DNA of 64,000 bases from Saccharopolyspora_C sp040643635 (GTDB lineage Bacteria > Actinomycetota > Actinomycetes > Mycobacteriales > Pseudonocardiaceae): positions 186,001 to 250,000 of the forward strand of contig NZ_JBEYUS010000001.1 in assembly GCF_040643635.1 (NCBI RefSeq). The letters are read 5' to 3'. Below the pieces are notes generated by a model. That model saw nothing but the letters and a program-made list of their open reading frames with translations. It ran no database searches and was not told the origin of the DNA. A program made the translations under genes and the position numbers. Of the stretch, positions 1-12,300 are shown piece after piece (position 1 is the stretch's first letter; each line of letters opens with the position of its first letter).

Positions 1-3907
<3,907 letters not shown>

Positions 3908-3946
3908 TCCGGTAGGCGGCCGCAGGTCGCGGAGCAGTGCACGGGA

Positions 3947-3980
3947 GGTCCCCGCTCGGGTTCGAGCGGGGACCTTCCGC
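3947..3980 (+). terminator. Intrinsic terminator after rpoC
   Basis: A perfect 12-bp inverted repeat (GGTCCCCGCTCG, 3947-3958, and CGAGCGGGGACC, 3963-3974) with a GGTT loop, followed by TTCCGCT. It lies 40 bases after the rpoC stop and marks the end of the rpoBC transcript. Confidence 0.85.
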
Positions 3981-4068
3981 TGTTCGGGGGTCTGCGGCGC
4001 GGTGCCGCGGACGAGCGCGCGAACCGGGGCGGCGCAGCCGCGGACGGCGCTGCGCAGCAGTTCGACGA

Positions 4069-4572
4069 TCATGTCGGGGTTCCTCCGGTCAGCTCTGAGG
4101 ACGGGCCCGCGGGCAGCCGGATGCCCCGGCGGCGGGCTTCGGTGAGCAGGATCAGCTGGTCGTGCAGCAGGCGGTGCCGCGACGCCTCGCACGCGCGGAT
4201 CTCGGCGACCAGCCCGGCGTCCGTGCACCCCGCGGCGTGGTGGTCGGTGAGTGGATCGGCCGCGGACCAGGACGGTTCGGCGGGCGATCCGGGTTGGGGA
4301 CGGCTCGGTGCGGAGGCGGTGGCCGCGGGGTCGGTGGCCGGGAGATCGGCGGCCCCGGTCCCGGCGGACGGGGGCTGCTGGGTCGACGGGGACTCGGTCA
4401 ACGGGGGCTCGGCGAACGGGGACTGGGCGTACGGGGACTGGGCGTACGGGGGTTCGGCGGGCACCGGCTCGCCCGGCGGTCGACCGGCGTTCCCGGGGGA
4501 GCGGCCGGGCGTCCCGGGCACGAGGTGCAGCCTGCGGTGGGTGCGGGTTCTGGGGTCCATGAATCCGATCAT
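4069..4572 (-). CDS. Hypothetical protein, proline-rich N-terminal half, LexA-type box upstream
   Basis: 167 residues if the ATG at 4572 is used, 163 from the ATG at 4560; neither has a clear ribosome binding site. The first two thirds are low-complexity Pro/Ala/Ser with a short repeat (PYAQS PYAQS PFAEP). The last 50 residues look helical and folded (AEIRACEASRHRLLHDQLILLTEARRRG). I do not recognise the family. Overlapping frames on the other strand are also open because of GC content, so the gene call rests on the plausible helical C-terminus and on the operator-like palindrome immediately upstream. Confidence 0.5.
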   Translation of the reverse strand: MIGFMDPRTRTHRRLHLVPGTPGRSPGNAGRPPGEPVPAEPPYAQSPYAQSPFAEPPLTESPSTQQPPSAGTGAADLPATDPAATASAPSRPQPGSPAEPSWSAADPLTDHHAAGCTDAGLVAEIRACEASRHRLLHDQLILLTEARRRGIRLPAGPSSELTGGTPT

Positions 4573-4578
4573 CCGGAC

Positions 4579-4594
4579 TCGAACACGCGTTCGC
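4579..4594. promoter_or_regulatory. Candidate LexA (SOS) box
   Basis: TCGAAC-ACGC-GTTCGC matches the actinobacterial SOS box consensus TCGAAC-N4-GTTCGA at 11 of 12 defined positions. It sits 7 bases upstream of the ATG at 4572 of the leftward hypothetical gene and 64 bases upstream of the rightward oxidoreductase. The match is seen in the sequence; LexA control is inference. Confidence 0.5.
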
Positions 4595-4657
4595 CACTAC
4601 ACGAGCGGGTGGTCCTGAACCGGAATATCCGGCGTCCGGGGCGGGGTTGCACCGGGT

Positions 4658-5596
4658 ATGCGAGTGATCGGCGTTTCCGAGTTCGGTGGTCCCGACGTGC
4701 TGCGCGAATTCCAAGTCCCACCACGGCACGCGGGCCCGGGTGAGGTCCGCGTGCGGGTGCGCGCGGCCGCGGTCAACCCGACCGACACCCTGCTGCGCAG
4801 CGGCGCGCAGGCCGAGCGGCTGCGGGACGTGCCACCGCCGTACGTCCCGGGCATGGACGTGGCGGGGGAGCTGGACGAGGTCGGCGAGGGCGTCGACACC
4901 GGTCTCGCCGTCGGCGACCGGGTGGTCGCGATCGTCGTCCCGCACGGGTCCCACGGCGGCTACTCGGAGAGCCTGGTTCTCCCGGCCCGCTCGGTGGTGC
5001 GCGCCCCGGCCGGGGCGGATCACCCGGCGGCGGCGACGTTGCCGATGAACGCGATGACGGCGCGCCAGGCGCTGGACCTGCTGGAACTCGCGCCGGGCGA
5101 GACGATCGCGGTCACCGGTGCGGCGGGAGCGTTCGGCGGCTGCACGATCCAGCTGGCGAAGGCCGACGGGCTGCGAGTCATCGCGGACGCGGCCGACCGG
5201 GACCGGGAGCTCGTCCGGTCGCTGGGCGCAGACGTCGTCGTGCCGCGCGGGGACGACGTGGCGGCGCGCATCCGCGAGGTCGAACCGGACGGGGTGCCCG
5301 CGATCGCGGACGGGGCGCTGCTCAACGACCGCCTGCTGCCCGCGGTGCGGGACGGCGGGCGGATCTCGACCACGCGGTTCTTCACCGCCGACGCGGAGCG
5401 CGGCATCAGCTACCGGCCGGTGAGCGTGCGGGAGTACGCGCAGGAGTGGGAAAAACTGGACCGGCTGCGGTCCCAAGTGGACGAAGGGGTGCTGGACCTG
5501 CGGTTGGCTCGGACCTACCCGGCGGCGGAAGCGGCGGAGGCGCACCGAGCCCTGGCGGCGGGCGGCGTGCGGGGCCGGTTGGTGCTGGAGTTCTGA
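4658..5596 (+). CDS. NADP-dependent quinone-oxidoreductase-like protein (zinc-free MDR family)
   Basis: 312 residues, typical of the medium-chain dehydrogenase/reductase quinone reductase group. The N-terminal GroES-like domain (residues 1-120) contains the AAAVNPTD motif and PYVPGMDVAG. The Rossmann domain has an AVTGAAGAFGG nucleotide-binding loop near residue 150. The structural-zinc cysteines of alcohol dehydrogenases are absent, as expected for this subfamily. The start ATG at 4658 has only a weak ribosome binding site; the N-terminus MRVIGVSEFGGPDVL is the family's usual beginning. The substrate cannot be deduced. Confidence 0.88.
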   Translation: MRVIGVSEFGGPDVLREFQVPPRHAGPGEVRVRVRAAAVNPTDTLLRSGAQAERLRDVPPPYVPGMDVAGELDEVGEGVDTGLAVGDRVVAIVVPHGSHGGYSESLVLPARSVVRAPAGADHPAAATLPMNAMTARQALDLLELAPGETIAVTGAAGAFGGCTIQLAKADGLRVIADAADRDRELVRSLGADVVVPRGDDVAARIREVEPDGVPAIADGALLNDRLLPAVRDGGRISTTRFFTADAERGISYRPVSVREYAQEWEKLDRLRSQVDEGVLDLRLARTYPAAEAAEAHRALAAGGVRGRLVLEF

Positions 5597-5687
5597 TCGG
5601 CGCGGCCGCGCGGACCGGGCGCCCCGGACGCGGCCGCCCCGGTTCGGGGGCGGTGGCGTCCGGGGGCTCGGCCGACCGGTGCGGTCG

Positions 5688-6191
5688 TCAGCCCTCGAGC
5701 TCCAGCAGGGCCTTGCGGACCCGCTCGACCTCGGCTTCGAGCTCGGCGAGCTTCGCCTCGTGCTGCTCGCGCGCGGCGCTCAGGACCTCTTCGATGGCTT
5801 CGGAGATGTCCTGGTGGAGTTCCGCCGCCGCCTTGGAGACCGCGGCCGCCGGGACCGGCAGCCCCTGCACGACGCGCTTGCCGGCGTGCATCAGCTCGGC
5901 CTGCCACTCGCCTTCCGCGGTGCCGGTCACGGTCAGCGTGAGCTCGACGGTGCGGGTCTTCTTGGCGGTGCTCTGCTTGCGGGCGCGGGTCTTCTTCGGC
6001 GCGGGCTCCGCGGTCGCGTCCGCCGGAGCGGCGTCGGCCGGGGGCGCGTCCGCCGCGGCGGGCTCGGAGGGCGTCGCCTCGGCCTGCGCGGTGTCCGCCT
6101 CGACCTGGGCGGTGCTGTTCTCCGGCTGCGCCGAAGCCTGCTCGGCTTGGGTCTCTTCGCTGGTCACCTGGTCTGCTTCCTGCTCGCCCAC
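5688..6191 (-). CDS. DUF6319-like protein, acidic/Ala-rich N-terminus and C-terminal helix
   Basis: 167 residues from a GTG at 6191, chosen because AAGGAGA lies just upstream; an in-frame ATG at 6236 lacks such a site. Residues 1-75 are low-complexity Ala/Glu/Pro. They are followed by a basic KKTRARKQSTAKK stretch, a short beta-rich region (TVELTLTVTGTAEGEWQAEL) and a C-terminal heptad-like coiled coil (AREQHEAKLAELEAEVERVRKALLELE). The layout resembles proteins annotated DUF6319 in Pseudonocardiaceae (from memory, unverified). Function unknown. Confidence 0.7.
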   Translation of the reverse strand: MGEQEADQVTSEETQAEQASAQPENSTAQVEADTAQAEATPSEPAAADAPPADAAPADATAEPAPKKTRARKQSTAKKTRTVELTLTVTGTAEGEWQAELMHAGKRVVQGLPVPAAAVSKAAAELHQDISEAIEEVLSAAREQHEAKLAELEAEVERVRKALLELEG

Positions 6192-6314
6192 GGATTCTCC
6201 TTGCTGTGCGCCGGTCGGTGACCCAGGATAGAACACCAGTTCCCCTGCGCCGTGTCGGCGGGCGGGGACCGGCGCGCGTGGGCACTGTAGCGGGAGCCCG
6301 CGCGGCGGTGGCGG

Positions 6315-7718
6315 TCATGGGTCGAGCGTGTCGAGCAATGCCGCCAGGGCGGGGCGGAACGCGTGCTCGGCGGGTGCGGCGTAGCCGATCACCACGCCCG
6401 CGGGGTGCTCGCCGGGCCGCACCCACCACGGGCCGAGCACGTCGAGTTCGACGCCGCGGGCGCGCGCCCGCGCGAGGACCTCCTGCTCGCCGGGTCCGTC
6501 GGGGTCGAGCCGCAGCGTCAGGTGCAGTCCGGCGGCGATGCCCGCCGGGTAGCGCCGGTGCCGGGCGCGCAACCCGTCCAGGCCGTGCAGCAGCTGCTCC
6601 CGCCGCGTCCGGTACACCGACCGGGATCGGCGCACGTGCTGGTCGTAGGCGCCGGAGCGCAGCAGTTCCCCCAGCGCGAGCTGGTCGAACACCGGCCCGA
6701 ACCGCCCGTGGGTGCGCATCGTCCGCACCGGTTCTACGAGCCGGGCGGGCAGCGCCAGCCACGCGATGCGCAGCGCGGGAGCGAGCGTCTTGCTCGCCGT
6801 CCCCGCGTAGATCACCGCGTCCGGGGCCATGCCCTGCAGCGAGCCGACGGGGTTGCGGTCGAAGCGGAACTCCCCGTCGTAGTCGTCCTCGACGACGAGC
6901 CTGCCGTCGGCCTTCGCGTTGCGGATCAGCTCGGCGCGGCGCTGCGCCCGCATGGTGACGCCGAGCGGGAACTGGTGCGCGGGCGTGACGACGACGGCCG
7001 GGCTGCGCAGCGCGGCCACGTCGATGCCGCCCTCGTCGACCGGGATGCCGCGCACGGTCATCCCGTCGTCGGCGGCGATGTCCCGGAAGTGCGGCAGCGA
7101 CGGGTCCTCGAAGTCGATCGAAGACCCGCCCTCGGCGCGCAGGACCCTGCTGATCAGCGAGAGCGCCTCGCTGTAGCCGTTGCAGATGATCAGCCGCTCA
7201 GGGGTGGTGTGCACGGCGCGGGCCCGCCGCAGGTAGTCGGTGAGCGCTTCGCGCAGCGCGAGCGGCCCCTGCGGGTCGCCGTAGTCCAGCTCGTCGGCGG
7301 GCATGGTGCGCAGCACCCGGCGGCTCGCGGCCAGCCAGTCCTTGCGCGGGAAGGCGCTCAGGTTCGGCCTGCCCGGCCGGAAGTCCCAGCGCGGCGCGCG
7401 GTCCGCAGGCCGGGGCGCCGGGGAGGCGGGGCGTTCGCCGCTGCGGAGCCGGTCGGCGACGGTGGTGGGCGCGCCTTGCCGGGACAGCAGGAAGCCTTCG
7501 GTGCCGAGCTGCGCGTAAGCCCTGGTCACGGTCCCGCGGGCGATGCCGAGGTCGTGGGCGAGGGCGCGGGTGGAGGGCACGCGGCTCCCCGCGGCGAGGC
7601 GGCCGTCGCGGATCGCCGCGCGCAACGCCTCCGCGAGGGTGCTGCTGTCCGGTCGTCCCGACCAGTCCAGGTGCAGGTCCAGGCCGGATTCGAGGGAACC
7701 GGAACGTTCGCGGTTCAC
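6315..7718 (-). CDS. MocR/GntR-type regulator with PLP aminotransferase domain
   Basis: About 467 residues from the GTG at 7718 (the frame stays open to 7829 without a better start). An N-terminal winged helix-turn-helix of GntR type (residues 15-85: LREAIRDGRLAAGSRVPSTRALA, then TVTRAYAQL) is fused to a fold-type I aminotransferase domain. That domain shows YGDPQG, CNGYSEALSLISR, the Asp in VVEDDYDGEFRF, and the PLP-binding lysine in YAGTASKTLAP. MocR proteins such as PdxR usually control vitamin B6 or amino-acid genes; the target here is unknown. A TAAGCT hexamer 7 bases before the GTG would fit a leaderless transcript, but this is weak. Confidence 0.9.
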   Translation of the reverse strand: MNRERSGSLESGLDLHLDWSGRPDSSTLAEALRAAIRDGRLAAGSRVPSTRALAHDLGIARGTVTRAYAQLGTEGFLLSRQGAPTTVADRLRSGERPASPAPRPADRAPRWDFRPGRPNLSAFPRKDWLAASRRVLRTMPADELDYGDPQGPLALREALTDYLRRARAVHTTPERLIICNGYSEALSLISRVLRAEGGSSIDFEDPSLPHFRDIAADDGMTVRGIPVDEGGIDVAALRSPAVVVTPAHQFPLGVTMRAQRRAELIRNAKADGRLVVEDDYDGEFRFDRNPVGSLQGMAPDAVIYAGTASKTLAPALRIAWLALPARLVEPVRTMRTHGRFGPVFDQLALGELLRSGAYDQHVRRSRSVYRTRREQLLHGLDGLRARHRRYPAGIAAGLHLTLRLDPDGPGEQEVLARARARGVELDVLGPWWVRPGEHPAGVVIGYAAPAEHAFRPALAALLDTLDP

Positions 7719-7766
7719 GGCCGCGAGCTTACTGGTCGGGTCTGTCGGCCCTCGTCGCGAGCGGGC

Positions 7767-7922
7767 GGGTGGCGGAACCTCGGCGGGTTTCTCACTGCGG
7801 GATCGTTTTCGCAGGCGGTTCCGCCACATGCGAAAACGGTGTCCTCGCCGGCATCCCGCTGGGAACCCGCGGGTGGTCCTGTTGCTCAGGTGGTCGCTAG
7901 CTCAGCGGCTTCGCCGCTGACA
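7767..7922 (+). repeat. Dispersed intergenic structured repeat, copy A
   Basis: About 156 bases closely matching 40983-41141 in the same order. It runs from a GGTGGCGGAAC start through a central hairpin with a perfect 10-bp stem (7804-7813 with 7829-7838) capped by GGCGG-TT-CCGCC. GCGGG/CCCGC flanks and a TCAGGTGGTCG box follow, and the copy ends in a CAGCGGC-TTC-GCCGCTG hairpin. It fills the gap between the MocR gene and the first ARH gene. No coding frame explains it. Confidence 0.75.
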
Positions 7923-8016
7923 GGAAGGACGGCGGGTGGGCGAACGGGGCGAAACCGGCCCGGGCGGGGGTGCGGCATTGCTAATCTTCGCCGGGTCGCG
8001 AGGAGGGGGCGGACGA

Positions 8017-9117
8017 GTGCAGCAGGGGCCGGATTCCCACGAGCGTTTCCTCGGCAGCATGCTCGGCGGAGCGTTGGGCGACGCGCTGGGTTTCGCCGTC
8101 GAGTTCCGCCAGATCGACAAGATCCGCGAGCGGTACGGGCCGGACGGCGTGACCGGCCCGGTGCTCGCGGACGGCCTGGCGCAGATCTCCGACGACACGC
8201 AGATGATGCTGTTCACCTTGGAAGGCCTGGTGCGCGCGCACGTGGCGCGCCGGATGCAGCCGGTGGACAACGACCCGCTCCCGGAGGTCCAGCACGCCTA
8301 CCAGCGCTGGCTGCACACCCAGAACCGCAGCTGGGCGGAAGCGGCAGGTCCGTACGCGGTGCACCTGGCGGAACCGGACGGCTGGCTGATCGCGCGGCGC
8401 GAGCTGTTCGAGGTCCGCGCCCCGGGCAACACCTGCATGCAGGCGCTGCTCGCGTTCGGCCACACCCACCGGCAGGCGACCCCGGAGAACGCGGCGAACG
8501 ACTCGAAGGGCTGCGGCGGGGTGATGCGGGCGGCGCCGGTGGCGGTGTGGTCGCACGATCCGGCCGAGGTGTTCCACGCAGCGGTGGGCACGGCGGCGCT
8601 GACCCACGGTCACCCGTCCGGCTACCTGTCGGCGGGCGTGCTGGCGGTGGTGGTGCACCAGCTGATCCGGGAGGTGCCGCTGCCGGAGGCGGTGCGGCTG
8701 GCTCGGGACCTGCTGCTGCGGTGGCGCGGCCACGAGGAGCAGCTGCGGCTGCTGGACGCGGCGGTGGAACTGGCGGAGCAGGACGCGGTGTCGCCGGAGC
8801 AGCTCGCGGAACGGCTCGGCGGCGGCTGGGTGGGCGAGGAAGCCCTGGCCATCGGGCTGTACGCGGCGCTCGCGGTGCCGGACGTGCGACAGGCGCTGCT
8901 GCTGTCGGTGAACCACTCGGGCGATTCGGATTCGACCGGGATGGTGTGCGGGAACGTCGTCGGCGCGCTGCACGGGCTCCGCGCGCTGCCACCGGAGTGG
9001 CTGGACGTGCTGGAGCTGCGCGACGTGGTGACCGAGCTGTCCCGGGACGCGCTCGCCGAGTTCAGCCCGACCCCGCCCGCGGACGCCGCGTGGAGCAGGC
9101 GCTATCCCGCGTGGTGA
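8017..9117 (+). CDS. ADP-ribosylglycohydrolase (DraG/ARH family), catalytically intact
   Basis: 366 residues from the GTG at 8017, chosen because AGGAGG (8001-8006) precedes it; the upstream extension is not conserved-looking. It is expected to remove ADP-ribose from proteins or nucleic acids, using a binuclear Mg centre. Visible motifs: N-terminal GALGDALG, SDDTQMMLF near residue 58, NDSKGCGGVMR in the middle, and the metal-binding SGDSDSTG near residues 302-308. Its closest relative in the window is the C-terminal domain of the next gene (same NDSKGCGGVMR, HPSGYLSAG and GGGWVGE blocks), indicating local duplication. The target is unknown. Confidence 0.92.
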   Translation: MQQGPDSHERFLGSMLGGALGDALGFAVEFRQIDKIRERYGPDGVTGPVLADGLAQISDDTQMMLFTLEGLVRAHVARRMQPVDNDPLPEVQHAYQRWLHTQNRSWAEAAGPYAVHLAEPDGWLIARRELFEVRAPGNTCMQALLAFGHTHRQATPENAANDSKGCGGVMRAAPVAVWSHDPAEVFHAAVGTAALTHGHPSGYLSAGVLAVVVHQLIREVPLPEAVRLARDLLLRWRGHEEQLRLLDAAVELAEQDAVSPEQLAERLGGGWVGEEALAIGLYAALAVPDVRQALLLSVNHSGDSDSTGMVCGNVVGALHGLRALPPEWLDVLELRDVVTELSRDALAEFSPTPPADAAWSRRYPAW

Positions 9118-9389
9118 GCATTCTCTCGATCACCGCGGCACCCGCCGTGGCCACCGCTGATCGACCCGCAGCACGCCACCCGGTCGTTGGATCACCCGGG
9201 GGAGTCGGCCGTGGCGTCGGCCAAGTGGGGCAACATTGACGGGGTGCGGTCCAAGGGATCGGCGGTGCTCCGCCGGAGCCGGGATAGCTCCCGGACGTCC
9301 GCCGCGGCGAAGCGGCGGCCCTGCGACCGACGTCCGCGACCGGTGGTCGTGGGCGGTGCCCCGCACGGTGACCCGACAGGAGACTGGGG
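9118..9389. other. Intergenic spacer between two ARH genes
   Basis: No gene seen. It contains a TTGACG hexamer (about 9234-9239) without a convincing -10 and a short CCGGGA-TAGC-TCCCGG hairpin near 9279. AGGAGA just before 9390 is the ribosome binding site of the next gene. Confidence 0.4.
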
Positions 9390-12300
9390 ATGACCGGTGA
9401 CACCTCGTGGTTCGCGAACACGCACGGTTCGGCCGTGTCGCGGCGAGAGCCGCGCGTGCTGAGCTGGTCGGACCGATTCCGCGGCGCGCTGCTCGGCGGC
9501 GCCGTGGGCGACGCGCTGGGCGCGGGGGTGCGCACCAGATCGGCGTGGGACATCCAGCACTGGTTCGGCGCGCAGGGCGTGACCGACTACCTACCGGTGT
9601 TCGGGCGGCGCGGTGGCGTCACGGAGCTGACGCAGCTGGCCGTGTTCACCCTGGAGGCGCTGCTGCGGGCGCGAGCGGTGAACGGCGAGTCGGTGGACTG
9701 GCTGCCGACTCCGGTGATCCGCACGAACCACCTGCGCTGGCTGTACACGCAGGGGGTGCCGTGGGAGTTCGCGATGTCCGGCTACCTGCAGACCCACCCG
9801 GAGCCGAGCGGCTGGCTGCTGGAGACGCCGCAGCTGTTCTCCACCCGCAATCCGGCGGGCGGGGCGCTGTCCGGGCTGGGCAGGCTCGCCGCGCAGCCGC
9901 CGGCGCAGCAGACCCCGGACCCGCGGTCCGGCCCGGTCGTGCGCCCCGGTTTCGCCGACTGCGCGGTGTGGGCGGCGCCGACGATGGTGTGGAGCACCTC
10001 GGAGGAGCGGGTGTTCGCGGCGGGAGCCGACGTGGCCCGGCTGCTCACCGACGACGTGAACGTGCAGGGCGCTGCCGGGTTCCACGCGGACGTGCTGACC
10101 CAGCTGATCCAGGGCGACATCGGGCTGTGGGAGGCCGTGGGGCTCACCGATGCCCGGTTGAGCTCGCTGCACAGCGGGGCGGACGGACCGGCCGCGGTGC
10201 GCAGGGCGGTGCACGCGGCGATGTTCGCGACCCGCGACGGCCGCCGCCCGCGGCCCGCCGAGCTGGATGCCGAGTTCGACACCGAGCACAAGCCGGGGGA
10301 GCTGGGGACCGCGCTGGCCGCGGTCGCGGCCACCGGGAGCTTCGCCGAGGCCGTGCTGATGGCGGTGAACGTGTCGGCGGACAGCAGCGTCACCGGCGCG
10401 ATGGCCGGGCAGCTCGCCGGAGCCCTGCACGGGCCGGACGCGATTCCGCCGCGGTGGCGCGATGAGCTGGAGCTCGGCGACATCATCGAGACGTTGTGCG
10501 CCGACGCCGCCGAGGCGTTCGCCCCGCCGCCGCCTCCGCCGCCGCTGCCGAAGTGGGCGCAGCGCTACGTGGGCGACCCGCGCGGTTCGTCCGGCCCGCG
10601 GGAGCTGAGCGCGCCGCTGACGACCACGGTCGACAGCGGCCGGGGCCCGGAGCCGGTGCGGCCGGTGGACGGCAGCAACGAAGAGACGATGATCATCGAC
10701 TTGGGCCGGTTGAACTCCCACCCGGACGCACCCGAGTTCGGCGATCCGGCCGCGGAGGCCGCGCCGGAGCTCGAGCCGCGCTCCCGGCCGGAATCCCAGC
10801 CGCGGGAGGAGATCCGGCGGTCCGAGGCCGCGTCCCGGTCCGAGGCACCGGCCCGCCCCGAGTCGCAGTCCCGTCCCGAGTCGCAGTCCTGGGCCGAACC
10901 CCAGTCCCCGTTCGAGCAGCCGAGGTCCGAGCCGGAACACGAGCCGGTCAACGCGTTCACCCAGACCACCGACCGCACCGACCTGTCGATGCTCACCGGG
11001 CGCCGGCCGCAGACCGAGGACGCCGACGAGGCGCGGCCGATGCCGGACTTCGGAGCGGGCGGCTTCCAGCTGTCCACGGATCGCACCGATCGCGAAGAGC
11101 TGGCCCGGCTGGCGAAGCTGGTGTCGATCCGGCCGGAGGAGGCCGGCCGGATCCCGCGCGAGGAACCGGCCCCGCGTCAAGAACCGGCCCCGCGCCCGGA
11201 ACCGCCTCAGCACCCGGACCCCGCCGCGGAACCCGAACCGCACCACGCCGAGTCCGCGCGCTACGCCGAGACTGCGGACCGGCACCAGTCCCCGAGCCGG
11301 CCGGAGTCCGCGCACCACGCCGAGGCCTCCTCGTCCTACGACGGCTCCGACGACGCCTCCCGCCACGACGAACCGCACGACCACGAGCACGCCGAACCCG
11401 CGCACCACGCCGAGGCGCCGCACGAGGAACCGCTCCCCGCCCCGGAGCAGGACGACCGGTACGCGCAGGCCGAGCCCGAGACGGCGGAGTTCGCCGCCGC
11501 CGAGGCGGCCCCCGACCAGTGGGCCGATCCCGACGACGCCGAACCGCACCAGGAGCAGGCCGAGCCGGTGGACCGGGGCTTCACCGCCGACCGCGAGGAA
11601 CCCGCGCACCACGCCGCGGAGGCGGACTCGCCCGCCGACACCAGGCCGGCCAAGTCCCCCGGCTCGGGCGGGCACGCCAAGTCGGAGACCACCGACGAGG
11701 TGGCGCCCGCGCTGACCGAGCGGGTGCTGGGCTGCTTCCTCGGCGGCGCGCTCGGGGACGCGCTGGGCTCCGACCTGGAGTTCATCACCGCCGAGCAGAT
11801 CACCGAGCGGTTCGGCCGGGGCGGTCCGCAGGGCCTCCGGGAGGCCTACGGCGTGCAGGGCGCGATCACCGACGACACCCAGATGACCTTGTTCAGCGCG
11901 GAAGGCCTGATCCGCGGCGGCATCGCGCGCCGCACCCTCGGCAGCACCGACCCGCTGCCGGAGATCCAGCTGGCCTACCAGCGCTGGCTGCACACGCAGG
12001 GCGTCGAGTGGGAGTTCGCGGCCGGTGCGTTCCGCGCCGTGTACCCGGAGCCGGACGGCTGGCTGGTGGAGGTACCGGGGCTGTTCTCCACCCGCTCTCC
12101 CGGCAAGACGATCTTCCGCGCGCTGGCCCGGTTCGGCGACGGCTACGCGGCCGGGTCGATCACCGAGCCGATCAACGACTCGAAGGGCTGCGGCGGGGTG
12201 ATGCGGTCGGCGCCGATGGCGCTGTACTCGCCGGACCCGCCGGTGGCGTTCGAGCTGGCCGCGCGGGCCGCCGCGCTGACCCACAGCCACCCGTCCGGTT

